A DNA stretch of 37,271 nucleotides, taken from Tardiphaga sp. Its GTDB lineage: Bacteria > Pseudomonadota > Alphaproteobacteria > Rhizobiales > Xanthobacteraceae. Positions 9,498-16,934 of the stretch are shown in pieces (positions within the stretch are counted from its first letter, which is position 1; the number at the start of each line of letters is the position of its first letter). Made by a program: the position numbers and the translations under genes. The notes below the pieces were generated by a model. It saw only the letters and a program-made list of their open reading frames with translations. It did no database searches and was not told the DNA's origin. The stretch covers positions 1 to 37,271 of the forward strand of contig JAQGKA010000122.1 in the NCBI GenBank assembly GCA_028290355.1, in the 5' to 3' direction.

Positions 9498-9800
9498 ATG
9501 CTGACCGTCATTCGCACGGACGCATACGCGTCCTGGGCCCTCTCCCTGAGAGACGACCGGGCCAAGGCCCGGGTCGCCACACGGATTGACCGGCTCGGCC
9601 TTGGCAACCCCGGCGACGTCAAGCCGGTCGGCGGTGGCGTCAGCGAGATGCGGATCGATTACGGCCCCGGCTATCGCATTTATTACGCCCGCCACGAAGA
9701 CACGATCATCTTGCTGCTGTGCGGCGGGACGAAGAAGACCCAACAAGCAGACATCAAAGAAGCCAAACGTCTCTTCTCGGAATGGAAGAAACCGAAATGA
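9498..9800 (+). CDS. RelE/HigB-superfamily toxin, HI1419 type
   Basis: This 100-residue basic protein matches the phage Gp49/HigB-like killer family, specifically the group whose toxin gene precedes its antitoxin (HI1419/HI1420 type). Characteristic phrases are RIDRLGLGNPGDVKPVGGGVSEMRIDYGPGYRIYY in the middle (split here across two strands of the fold) and the C-terminal ADIKEAKRL helix. Members of the RelE superfamily are usually ribosome-dependent mRNA endonucleases; this activity is inferred. The stop codon overlaps the antitoxin start by four bases (ATGA), indicating translational coupling. No ribosome site precedes the ATG, consistent with a leaderless transcript. Confidence 0.9.
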   Translation: MLTVIRTDAYASWALSLRDDRAKARVATRIDRLGLGNPGDVKPVGGGVSEMRIDYGPGYRIYYARHEDTIILLLCGGTKKTQQADIKEAKRLFSEWKKPK

Positions 9801-10147
9801 CAAAAACAAGCCCCTACGATTCCGCCGAATTTCTGAATACGCCCGCGGCGATCGAATTCTATATGGCGGAGGCTCTGGAAACCGGTGATCCCGCTTTCAT
9901 CATGCACGCGCTCGGCGTCGTCGCGCGAGCAAAGAGCATGTCCGATATCGCTCGAAAGACCGGACTGGCGCGCGAGAATTTATACAAGGCACTCTCAGCC
10001 ACGGGCAGTCCTGAATTCTCGACGGTCCTTCGCGTTCTGAAAGCGCTGGATCTCAAGCTGACGATACAGCCCAAACCGGCCAAGGCAACGAAGCCGCTCC
10101 CGACAAAAAACGTCGTGCGAAAGAAGGGGGTAAAGGCTGCAGTCTGA
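9797..10147 (+). CDS. HigA-like antitoxin, HI1420 type, helix-turn-helix
   Basis: This 116-residue protein is the cognate antidote of the preceding toxin. A helix-turn-helix region is seen at about 45-90, around KSMSDIARKTGLARENLYKA and the following SPEFSTVLRVLKAL helix, so it can bind DNA. A lysine-rich C-terminal tail (about 95-116) follows and is probably disordered. The start ATG overlaps the toxin stop as ATGA; the longer in-frame ORF upstream is only a shadow of the toxin gene. It most likely neutralises the toxin and represses the operon at the TGTAT-N8-ATACA operator overlapping the -10 box. Confidence 0.9.
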   Translation: MTKTSPYDSAEFLNTPAAIEFYMAEALETGDPAFIMHALGVVARAKSMSDIARKTGLARENLYKALSATGSPEFSTVLRVLKALDLKLTIQPKPAKATKPLPTKNVVRKKGVKAAV

Positions 10148-10181
10148 CAGCCAAGCGCGACATCGATCGGCGCGCAAAGAA

Positions 10182-10208
10182 AAAGGGAGGCCTGAGAAGC
10201 CTCCCTTT
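10182..10208. terminator. strong hairpin terminator after the toxin-antitoxin operon
   Basis: A perfect 10-base-pair stem, AAAGGGAGGC and GCCTCCCTTT, with a seven-base loop, 35 bases after the antitoxin stop. A-rich and T-rich ends allow function on either strand. It is the main feature of the gap 10148-10568, which also holds a short C-rich repeat (10255-10271) and a CtrA box. Confidence 0.75.
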
Positions 10209-10254
10209 GCCTGGACCGATCTTTCCGCGCCGGGTGGATTTTTCGAAATCCGAT

Positions 10255-10271
10255 ATCCCCACCCCTCCCCG
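10255..10271. repeat. C-rich direct repeat, copy 1
   Basis: The 17-base string ATCCCCACCCCTCCCCG occurs here and again identically at 12875-12891, each time downstream of a terminated gene. It looks like the edge of a degraded intergenic repeat family. Function is unknown. Confidence 0.5.
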
Positions 10272-10402
10272 CGCGACGACCAAACCTTGTTTGCAGCCAC
10301 CCTGGTATCAAACGTCCGCGTCGCAGGCCCCCTGGAGAAAAGCCCGCAGCGCCATGGAGTAAGGCGATACTACCCGCTCTCCACCGCTCGCCAACAACAT
10401 GC

Positions 10403-10418
10403 TTAATTTAACGTTAAC
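10403..10418. promoter_or_regulatory. perfect CtrA box upstream of the PAS gene
   Basis: TTAA (10403-10406), seven bases, TTAAC (10414-10418) matches the full CtrA recognition sequence TTAA-N7-TTAAC exactly. It lies about 150 bases before the PAS-domain gene, in an otherwise GC-rich region. CtrA is the alphaproteobacterial response regulator of cell cycle and motility genes. Binding here is inferred from the match. Confidence 0.6.
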
Positions 10419-10568
10419 AACGAGATCCCGCGTCAACACGGTGGAAAACGCGCCTTCGGCATGGACGGTGCAATGCCTGATCTGCACAAGATGTAGCGGG
10501 CACGCGGTGCCTGGATTCGGGACAGAGATGTCCCCCGGAAGGCCGCGAGCGGGTCAGGGTTGACGTTA

Positions 10569-11126
10569 ATGAAGCATCCATCGAGCCGTGAATTCTTTGC
10601 CTATTGGGACGACAAGCGCGGTTTCGCGCGCGCGCCGGAACGCAGCGACATCGAGCCCGGCCCGGTGCGCGAGCTGCTCGGCGATATTTTCGTGCTCTCC
10701 TGCGACAAGCCGGCGGGCTTCCCGTTCCGCGTCGCCGGCACCAGAGTTTGTGCCCTGCTAGCCCGCGACCTGAAGGGTCAGGCCTTCCCGATGCTGTTCG
10801 CGCCGGACAGCCGCAGCGAGATCGAGGACATCATCACCGTCGTCTCCGAGGAATTGCTGGTCGCGGTCGCCGGCATCACCGCGACGACGGAATACGGCAA
10901 GAAGGCGCATCTGGAATTGCTGCTGCTGCCGTTCAACCTGCGTGCCCACACCCCGATCAGCCTCACCGGGCTGCTGGCGCCGTTCGGCGAAACCCGCGGC
11001 AAGCTCGGTCCTTTCAACCTGACCTCGTTCCGCTACCTCGCCCATCCGCCGCAGCGCTTCGCGCCGCGCGCGCTGCGCAAGCTTCAGGTCGCGCGCGGCC
11101 TGATGGTCTACGAAGGACTGCGCTGA
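10569..11126 (+). CDS. PAS-domain protein (PAS_5 family)
   Basis: This 185-residue cytoplasmic protein matches the stand-alone PAS_5-type alphaproteobacterial family. The recognisable core is at about 5-135: REFFAYWDDKRG near the start, then a PAS-like FPFRVAGTRVCALLARDLKG and a following helix with conserved acidic residues. No output domain is attached, so it probably acts by protein contact or as a small-molecule sensor. I used the ATG at 10569; a TTG nine bases upstream is possible. The double-PilZ gene follows in the same direction after about 130 bases, and a perfect CtrA box lies upstream, suggesting a cell-cycle or motility-linked role. Confidence 0.82.
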   Translation: MKHPSSREFFAYWDDKRGFARAPERSDIEPGPVRELLGDIFVLSCDKPAGFPFRVAGTRVCALLARDLKGQAFPMLFAPDSRSEIEDIITVVSEELLVAVAGITATTEYGKKAHLELLLLPFNLRAHTPISLTGLLAPFGETRGKLGPFNLTSFRYLAHPPQRFAPRALRKLQVARGLMVYEGLR

Positions 11127-11188
11127 TTGATCGGTCTGGGTGCCGCACGTCAGTGTCACGCCAGCTGGTTGCGGACCATCGGCATTTG

Positions 11189-11204
11189 CTAACGCCCCAT
11201 TAAC
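11189..11204. promoter_or_regulatory. CtrA-like box (one mismatch) upstream of the PilZ gene
   Basis: CTAA, seven bases, TTAAC differs from the CtrA consensus in one base. It lies about 55 bases before the chosen ATG of the double-PilZ gene, a sensible distance for transcriptional control. Its value comes from the perfect box upstream of the preceding gene. Confidence 0.45.
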
Positions 11205-11258
11205 CCTGAAGGCCGTAGGGTCGGGTTGACCTCGACCCGCTTGACCGGCACGGCATTG

Positions 11259-11873
11259 ATGGCGTTAGCGCAAACACGATCGATCCTTCCCTCCGCGGAA
11301 GAACGCCGACGCTTCCAGCGGGTGAAGGTCCATTTGCTTGGCCGCTACATGCTGCCGGACCGCCGCGAATTTCCCTGCCAGGTCATCAACATGTCCCCGG
11401 GCGGGCTCGCTCTGCTGGGCCCCGGTATCGGCAATGTCGGCGATCGCGTCATTGCCTATCTCGACCATATCGGCCGCGTGGAAGGCAAAGTCACCCGCAT
11501 CATCGACAACGGTTTTGCCATGAGCGTCGGCGCCACGCCGCGCAAGCGCGACAAATTGGCCGCGCAGCTGACCTGGCTCGCCAACCGCGACATCCTCAAC
11601 CTGCCGGAAGACCGCCGCCACGACCGTATCGTGCCGCGCAACCCGATTTCGCTGCTCACCCTCGAGGACGGCAGCCAGATGACCTGCCGCATCATCGATC
11701 TGTCGCTGTCGGGCGCCGCCATCGCGGCGGAGAAACGCCCGCCGCTGAACACCCAGGTCTTGCTTGGCCGGGTGAAGTCCCGCGTGGTCCGTCATCTCGA
11801 AGACGGCTTCGCGCTGGAGTTCGTCCACGAGCAGCCTGCAGAGACGCTCGAAGATAGCGTCAACGCCCGGTAA
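11259..11873 (+). CDS. tandem PilZ-domain cyclic-di-GMP receptor
   Basis: This 204-residue protein carries two PilZ domains. The first has the RRxxR-type arm ERRRFQR (about 15-21) and a NMSPGG motif (about 46-51), equivalent to (D/N)xSxxG. The second has DRRHDR (about 119-124) and DLSLSG (about 149-154). Both arms and loops are present, so both halves could bind cyclic di-GMP. There is no effector domain. The start chosen is the ATG at 11259; the ribosome site is weak and a TTG at 11226 would add 11 residues. The neighbouring PAS gene and the LapG-like peptidase downstream fit a cyclic-di-GMP signalling group. Confidence 0.92.
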   Translation: MALAQTRSILPSAEERRRFQRVKVHLLGRYMLPDRREFPCQVINMSPGGLALLGPGIGNVGDRVIAYLDHIGRVEGKVTRIIDNGFAMSVGATPRKRDKLAAQLTWLANRDILNLPEDRRHDRIVPRNPISLLTLEDGSQMTCRIIDLSLSGAAIAAEKRPPLNTQVLLGRVKSRVVRHLEDGFALEFVHEQPAETLEDSVNAR

Positions 11874-12028
11874 ACAGCCGCGCGACCCAAATCCCGATTT
11901 TCCCTGCCCTGTGAAGGCGATATCTGCGTTGGCGAATACCGCCACGCGGTATTTTGTTGGCGCGGTTTGCAGTTAACGCCGCGCCGTTTTCACGCACAAG
12001 CCCCCGATTTGCAGCATCCCGGCGCTTA

Positions 12029-12118
12029 ACGCGTAAAATTTGAATCAATTGCAATTGCTTCAAATTTGAATCGAAGTTGCCTCAAGTATAGTTCGAATGC
12101 ACCGCGTGTTTTACGCGT
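12029..12118. repeat. nested palindromes in the AT-rich leader before the cysteine peptidase
   Basis: A 32-base near-perfect palindrome spans 12036-12067 (left arm AAATTTGAATCAATTG, one mismatch in the right arm). It overlaps one arm of a second inverted repeat, ACGCGTAAAA (12029-12038) against TTTTACGCGT (12109-12118). Two GANTC methylation-type sites lie at 12042-12046 and 12068-12072. The stretch is far more AT-rich than its surroundings and lies within the 330-base gap 11874-12203, which has no gene. It may be an operator or a structured mRNA leader. Confidence 0.6.
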
Positions 12119-12203
12119 ATTCGCTTCAAATGTAGTTCTGTGATTTAGCGGCGACGAAAATCCTTTCTGCAAAACATGGTCCCAACAAGAAACGGGGGCC
12201 ACA

Positions 12204-12827
12204 ATGTTTGGTAACAAGGGGCACTTCACGGGACTGGCATTCGCAGCTGTCCTGTTCGGATTTTCGGCAACGGCGCAGGCCGGTGACGAACGACTATATG
12301 CAAGTCTCGGCGACAGCACACGGTCGCCGATCGGCTGGATCGAATTCTGCGCCGACAATCCCGGCGATTGCCGCGGCGGCGCGACCCAGGCGCGTGACAT
12401 CGTCATCACGCAGACCGCGTGGAAGGATCTGCTGCGGGTCAACCGCTGGGTCAACGAAACCATCAAGCCGATGACCGACATGGATCATTGGGGCGTGATC
12501 GAGAAGTGGTCGCTGCCGACGGACGGTTACGGCGACTGCGAAGATTACGTGCTGCTGAAGCGCAAGATGCTGATCGACGCAGGCTGGCCGCGCGAGGCGC
12601 TGCTGATCACCGTGGTGCGCGACAAGAAGGGCGAAGGCCACGCGGTGCTGACGGTGAAGACCGACAAGGGCGAGTTCGTTCTCGACAACCAGAACGAAAA
12701 CGTCGTGGCCTGGACCGAGACTGGCTATCGCTTCGTCAAGCGGCAGTCGCAGAGCGATCCGAATGTCTGGGTCTCCCTCGGCGACACCCGCCCTGCGGTG
12801 GCTACGGCCAGCGCAAGAGAGCGCTAA
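12204..12827 (+). CDS. transglutaminase-like cysteine peptidase (BTLCP/LapG-like), exported
   Basis: This 207-residue protein has a signal peptide (about 1-27, cleavage near AQAG) followed by a bacterial transglutaminase-like cysteine peptidase domain. The triad is visible: C112 in GYGDCEDYV, H146 in GEGHAV and D161 in LDNQ. The family includes LapG, the periplasmic protease that releases biofilm adhesins under cyclic-di-GMP control through LapD. No LapD-like gene is adjacent here, so the LapG role is only a possibility. The gene follows the PilZ gene after a 330-base AT-rich palindromic region and ends in its own terminator. Confidence 0.9.
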   Translation: MFGNKGHFTGLAFAAVLFGFSATAQAGDERLYASLGDSTRSPIGWIEFCADNPGDCRGGATQARDIVITQTAWKDLLRVNRWVNETIKPMTDMDHWGVIEKWSLPTDGYGDCEDYVLLKRKMLIDAGWPREALLITVVRDKKGEGHAVLTVKTDKGEFVLDNQNENVVAWTETGYRFVKRQSQSDPNVWVSLGDTRPAVATASARER

Positions 12828-12874
12828 CTCAAGCGCTAACGCCAACACCTTTTGGAGACACGCGACCCGGTCAC

Positions 12875-12891
12875 ATCCCCACCCCTCCCCG
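12875..12891. repeat. C-rich direct repeat, copy 2
   Basis: This copy is identical over 17 bases to the one at 10255-10271. It lies between the cysteine peptidase stop and its terminator hairpin. Confidence 0.5.
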
Positions 12892-12910
12892 TCCCAGACC
12901 GGATCGCGCG

Positions 12911-12948
12911 CGGCCAGCTCTCCCCCAAGAGCTGGCCGCAACTTTTTT
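12911..12948 (+). terminator. Rho-independent terminator of the cysteine peptidase gene
   Basis: An 11-base-pair stem, CGGCCAGCTCT and AGAGCTGGCCG, has a CCCCCA loop and is followed by a run of six T residues (12943-12948). Confidence 0.85.
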
Positions 12949-12979
12949 GAGGGATGTAGCTGGAAGCAGATGCGTCAAA

Positions 12980-13015
12980 AGAATCGGGCCGCAGGAAAAA
13001 CTGCGGCCCGATTCT
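12980..13015. terminator. very stable hairpin terminator for the small membrane protein gene
   Basis: A perfect 15-base-pair stem, AGAATCGGGCCGCAG and CTGCGGCCCGATTCT, with a six-base loop. Read on the minus strand it follows the small membrane gene and is followed by TTTT, so it probably terminates that gene. It also backs up the plus-strand terminator. Confidence 0.85.
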
Positions 13016-13052
13016 GAATCGTTGAAAATATCATGACGCTGGCGCGATGACG

Positions 13053-13247
13053 TCAGTCGCGCCCATTCGGGTTGCGGTCGCGGCGACCATCGGGCCGGTA
13101 GCCGAAGCGCGCCAGCGTGGTGGGCGCACGCCGCTTGCCGATGTGGCGTTCGAATTCGATGAACATCCAGACAAAGGCGGTCGCCAGGCAAAACACCGTG
13201 CCGAGAAACAGCAACGTAAGGTGGGGTGCATCGAGGGTCATCAGCAT
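13053..13247 (-). CDS. small single-span membrane protein, unknown function
   Basis: This 64-residue product has one clear transmembrane helix (about 9-31, LTLLFLGTVFCLATAFVWMFI) followed by a strongly basic C-terminal tail (IGKRRAPTT, RPDGRRDRNPNGRD). By the positive-inside rule the tail should be cytoplasmic. No family is recognised. The gene has a plausible start with AGG upstream and ends before a strong minus-strand terminator, which supports expression. An ATG two codons in is an alternative start. Confidence 0.65.
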   Translation of the reverse strand: MLMTLDAPHLTLLFLGTVFCLATAFVWMFIEFERHIGKRRAPTTLARFGYRPDGRRDRNPNGRD

Positions 13248-13319
13248 GGACCTAATTTAGCAAGCGCCGTACGCTGAGGCCGCAGATTCAATCACATCGT
13301 CGTGTTGATGCGCGTTCGG

Positions 13320-13700
13320 TCAGTTGCACACCTCAACCCGGCGCAGGCGGTACCCGGCCGGCGTCCAGACACGGCGCCGAACCAGGTAGCACCCGCCCTC
13401 GTCCTCGTAGCCGCCGTAAGCATATGGGTAACCCGCATAGCCGTAGGGATAGCCGTATCCGTAGCCGCCGTAGGCCCCATAAAGTCCGGCGCCGGCGAGA
13501 CCCAGTCCAAGCCCGATGCCTATCCCGCGGCCGCCCCAACCTCCGCCGTGGAAGCCACCGCCATGGAAGCCGCCACCGTGGAAACCTCCGCCCCCATGAA
13601 AGCCGCCGCCACCGAATCCGCCGCGGGCCGAAGCCGCCGTCGGCGCGGCCAGCGCGATCGCTGCCACCGCCATCAATCCAAACACCATTTTCCGCAACAT
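13320..13700 (-). CDS. exported glycine/histidine-rich repeat protein
   Basis: This 126-residue protein has a signal peptide (1-25, cleavage near ASARG). A repeat region follows, with about five GGxFHGGG units (about 27-55), then a glycine-rich hydrophobic stretch (GIGIGLGLGLAGAG) and a Tyr/Gly region (YGYGYPYGYAGYPYAYGGY). The C-terminus is compact and basic with two cysteines (GGCYLVRRRVW and VEVCN), possibly disulphide-bonded. Small exported proteins of this layout are common in Rhizobiales, with no established function known to me. The regularly spaced histidines could bind metal, but that is speculation. GGAGGAAAG precedes the ATG. Confidence 0.85.
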   Translation of the reverse strand: MLRKMVFGLMAVAAIALAAPTAASARGGFGGGGFHGGGGFHGGGFHGGGFHGGGWGGRGIGIGLGLGLAGAGLYGAYGGYGYGYPYGYAGYPYAYGGYEDEGGCYLVRRRVWTPAGYRLRRVEVCN

Positions 13701-13944
13701 CGACTTTCCTCCGTCGGAGATCGCACCCAGTGCTGACTACTCCAGTCACTTAAGATCGTTGCGAAGAATAGCTATAAATTCAGCCGGCTGGTCCCTCAAT
13801 TATTCGCGATTGCGCGCGCTGGCTGAACAGCCAAGCGGGTTGTTTCCGGAGGTTGCCAGCAACGCGTGGCTGGCAGCCCTTGCAGATGCTCTTGACCTTG
13901 GCAAAGGGATCAACCGGTTTCCGTCACGCGACCTCAGGCTACCT

Positions 13945-15594
13945 TCAGGCGGCATTCCTGGCATATTCGGTCTGATCCTGAATCAAGCTCAGCAAAATGT
14001 GCGAGCCGCCATCCGGACTGATGATCGGCATTCGTCGAACGGCAACCTTCCGACTTCCGTTTTTGGGCGTCTCGATCATCTGAGTGCCGATTTCGATTTC
14101 GTGATTTTCCGTCAATAGCTGACGATCATAGCCCTCGATCAGGTCGGCGCTCTCGCCCGAAAACAGCTCGCGCGCAGTCTTGCCGATGATCTCGGAGCGC
14201 GGAACACCAAACAGAGTTTCGGCGGCGCGATTGACGAAAACATAACGCAGGTCGCGTGCGTCCTTGGCGATAATCGCTTCAGGGATATTTTCGATCACCG
14301 TCACGAGCAGCATTTCGGTCCGCTCAAGGATTCGCTGCATGCGGCGCTGGTCGGTACAGTCGTCGTGCGTGGCAACCCAGCCTCCACCGGGCATTGGCTG
14401 CTCCGAAATCCGCACCACCCGTCCATCGGCAAGTTCAACTTCGCTGACTGCGGGCTCCTGCTTTGCAATGCGCGCGATGATCGCGGCCAGATAGTTGGCG
14501 ACGTTGCCGGAAAACAGACCGCTCCGGACCCGGCATTGCAGGATATCCTGCAGCGAGGATCCCGCTTTGATCTCGGGAGGCAGACCATACATCTTCCTGT
14601 ACCGGTCGTTGATGACCAGCACTTCGGCCGCAGCGTTGAGCATGATCACGCCTTGCGGCATGTTATTGATGGCCGCAGAGAGCTGCCACTTCGCGGCGTA
14701 ATACTTGTCATTAAGCTTGTCGCGCTGACCCATCGCCTCGTCGCGCTGTTTCGCGATCCCGATCTCCAGTTCCTCCAGCTGCAGATTGCGGCTCACGGCG
14801 TCGCGAAAGTTCTGCACGGCGTGGGCGAGACGTCCGATTTCATCTCGACGCGTCATGTGCGGAATAGCAACCTCGATCCGCCCGGCAGCGATCGCGTCAG
14901 TCGCTTCTGTGATATCGGACAAGGGCGCAACGACGAACCGTTTCATGACAAGAACGTTGAGACCAGCCATCATCATGGCACCGACGCCGAGAAGCGCGAG
15001 GTACCAGGCGGCGAGCCGGGTCCGATCCCCTAGCTCCGCGACAGTCTTGGTCCGCTCGGCGTAGATTCCGGCGAGCGCTCCAAGGTCTTCGTTCAGCGCC
15101 GTGCGCAGGCTGCGGTTGGCGTCATTGTCGCCCCATTCGCGTCCGGCGGCGGGGCTGATCTCGACGGCACGTCGAACCAGCTCGCGACGGAATTCGATGA
15201 ACTGATCAATCCGCTTCTTGAAGGTCATGAATCGCGCAGCGTCGTCGGGAAGAATTCCTGTCTGCCACTGCTCCACGACCTTGCCCAGTTCGCGATTGCG
15301 CGCCGTCAGCGCATCTCCGAACGGTTTTGCCTTTGCGGGGTCCGTGGACATATAGATGCCGCGCGACTCCATCACGATCGCAAAGATCAGGCCGTTGACC
15401 CGTTCGATGTTAAGCGCGGCGGTCGCGGGAGCCACCAGGTCTTCGCGATATGCGGTTTGCAGCCGGACGGACTGGATGGCCATGACCACCAGAAGCGCGG
15501 TCATCACGGCAAACAGGGCCGCGATACCGTAGACTTTCTCGGCAACGCCGAGGTCGCGAAAAGCCTTGACCAGAACGGTCGACAACCTCTGCAT
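13945..15594 (-). CDS. membrane receptor with HAMP and two PAS domains, no output domain
   Basis: This 549-residue protein has a transmembrane helix (about 22-42), a periplasmic helical sensor region (about 43-190), a second helix (about 193-215), HAMP (about 216-270), a coiled-coil linker, PAS-7 (about 315-420) and a second PAS (about 435-545). It then stops at YARNAA. Relatives with this front half usually continue into GGDEF-EAL or kinase modules; none is found here in any downstream frame. It may signal by contact with a partner or be a truncated gene. The ATG at 15594 has AGGAT six bases upstream; the in-frame 33 residues further upstream are unlikely to be translated. Confidence 0.87.
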   Translation of the reverse strand: MQRLSTVLVKAFRDLGVAEKVYGIAALFAVMTALLVVMAIQSVRLQTAYREDLVAPATAALNIERVNGLIFAIVMESRGIYMSTDPAKAKPFGDALTARNRELGKVVEQWQTGILPDDAARFMTFKKRIDQFIEFRRELVRRAVEISPAAGREWGDNDANRSLRTALNEDLGALAGIYAERTKTVAELGDRTRLAAWYLALLGVGAMMMAGLNVLVMKRFVVAPLSDITEATDAIAAGRIEVAIPHMTRRDEIGRLAHAVQNFRDAVSRNLQLEELEIGIAKQRDEAMGQRDKLNDKYYAAKWQLSAAINNMPQGVIMLNAAAEVLVINDRYRKMYGLPPEIKAGSSLQDILQCRVRSGLFSGNVANYLAAIIARIAKQEPAVSEVELADGRVVRISEQPMPGGGWVATHDDCTDQRRMQRILERTEMLLVTVIENIPEAIIAKDARDLRYVFVNRAAETLFGVPRSEIIGKTARELFSGESADLIEGYDRQLLTENHEIEIGTQMIETPKNGSRKVAVRRMPIISPDGGSHILLSLIQDQTEYARNAA

Positions 15595-15855
15595 CGGATC
15601 ATCCTGATCGGTTTCAAGTCGGCATTGCACGACCGGGTGCGTCGGCCACGAACTCGCCGGGCCTCGAAGCGCATGCAAGAGCCGCGTCATCATGCGACCA
15701 GCGTGATATATACGCCTGCGCCGCTACCGAAGCGTTAAGTCGCTTGAAACAAAGCGGATGGCGATGCTCGAACTGGGATGTTTTCGAGCTTAGGGACTTA
15801 AATCCTCAATGATTAATGTATGGTCGGCACAAAGTACCGCCCGATGGCAGGCTCC

Positions 15856-15920
15856 GCGAAGCAATCCAGACCCTCAACTCAAACTGGGCTGCTTCGCCGC
15901 AAGTGCTCCTCGCAATGACA
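15856..15920. repeat. GCGAAGCAATCCAG-type intergenic repeat
   Basis: Starts GCGAAGCAATCCAGACC and continues through the imperfect inverted match CTGGGCTGCTTCGCCGC to CGCAATGACA. This is a dispersed intergenic repeat familiar from Nitrobacteraceae genomes (recalled, not searched). It sits in the gap 15595-15950, which otherwise shows no gene. Confidence 0.7.
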
Positions 15921-15950
15921 ATGACAAGGAGGCTTGACGCGGGTGACGCG

Positions 15951-16481
15951 TCATCCGATTTTCTTAAGTCCCTTTTTGAATCTCGGGCCGTTCGCCGCGT
16001 AGAACCGCGCCGCTCCGCCCATGGCCGCGATCTGCGCCGGCTCCAGCGTGCGGATCACGCGCGCGGGCGCGCCGATGATCAGCGAGTTTTCCGGAAACTG
16101 CTTGCCTTCGGTGATCACTGAACCCGCGCCGACCACGCTGTTGCGGCCGATCCGCGCGCCGTTCATGACAATCGAGCCCATCCCGATCAGCGCGCCATCC
16201 TCGATGGTGCAGCCGTGCAGGATGACGTTGTGGCCGATGGTGCAGTTCTTGCCGATGGTGAGCGGGAAGCCCTTGTCCGTGTGGCAGGTGCTGTTGTCCT
16301 GCACGTTGGAATGTTCGCCGATTTCGATCCATTCATTGTCGCCGCGCAGCACCGCGCCGAACCAGACGCTTGCCTGTTCCAGCAAGCGGATCTTGCCGAT
16401 CACCTGGGCGGTGTCGGCAATGAAATAGTTACCATCGGTGGGAAGTTCGGGGCCCTGCCCGTCGAGTTCGTAAATCGCCAT
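15951..16481 (-). CDS. gamma-class carbonic anhydrase family protein
   Basis: This 176-residue left-handed beta-helix protein carries the three zinc-ligand histidines of the gamma carbonic anhydrase family: H67 (TCHTD), H84 and H89 (GHNVILHGC). Hexapeptide-repeat phrases (IGKNCTIGHNVILHG, IGRNSVVGAGSVI) run through the middle. A helical C-terminus (about 150-176) follows. Length and order match YrdA/PaaY-type bacterial members, in which hydratase activity is variable. It is cytoplasmic. Sitting 49 bases downstream of a small membrane protein gene on the same strand, it may be co-transcribed with it. Confidence 0.93.
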   Translation of the reverse strand: MAIYELDGQGPELPTDGNYFIADTAQVIGKIRLLEQASVWFGAVLRGDNEWIEIGEHSNVQDNSTCHTDKGFPLTIGKNCTIGHNVILHGCTIEDGALIGMGSIVMNGARIGRNSVVGAGSVITEGKQFPENSLIIGAPARVIRTLEPAQIAAMGGAARFYAANGPRFKKGLKKIG

Positions 16482-16530
16482 AGTGCTTTTGTTCTCCCTG
16501 TACGGGAGACATTGCCATGGATGACGAGGC

Positions 16531-16863
16531 TTAGGCCAGCACGCCTACGGCCTGCAGCGTCATGACGATGAAGGTGCCGGACATCAGGCTCCAGAAGCCG
16601 GCGAGCACGGTGGCCATCATCACGAACTGGAAACGGCGCTGCTGCTCGATGCGGCGGCCAACCAGCGTGTTGCGCATGATGATGAAGGGAGCGGCGAACA
16701 CCAGGAATGGCACGGCGGCAAAGGCCTGCGGCACCGCGCCCTGCTTCAGCAGGGCAAAACCGGCGGGGCGCTGCACCAGCGCCTGATAACCGCTGGCCAG
16801 CGCGCCAGCCAGGGCAAAACCAATGCACAGCTCAAACAGGGAATTCAACGCATCTGGCGACAT
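16531..16863 (-). CDS. small integral membrane protein, unknown function
   Basis: This 110-residue protein has about three hydrophobic segments: SLFELCIGFALAGALASGY, FAAVPFLVFAAPFIIM, and FVMMATVLAGFWSLMSGTFIVMTL. A basic loop (VGRRIEQQRRF) precedes the last. I do not recognise a named family, although the length and layout look like a conserved uncharacterised Rhizobiales family. The ATG at 16863 follows a GAAAG ribosome site; the frame extends 19 codons upstream without support. A perfect CtrA-type box lies about 70 bases upstream. The carbonic anhydrase gene is downstream on the same strand. Confidence 0.75.
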   Translation of the reverse strand: MSPDALNSLFELCIGFALAGALASGYQALVQRPAGFALLKQGAVPQAFAAVPFLVFAAPFIIMRNTLVGRRIEQQRRFQFVMMATVLAGFWSLMSGTFIVMTLQAVGVLA

Positions 16864-16934
16864 CGACGATCTTTCGTACACACGACAACACCCGCCATGC
16901 ATCGCAAAATCCCGAGCCACCCGCCATCACATCC

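Noticed and set aside
13759-14118. 119-codon plus-strand frame at the end of the HAMP-PAS gene
   Set aside because: Its second half is antisense to the real PAS domain, no ribosome site is visible, and the first part has no recognisable features.
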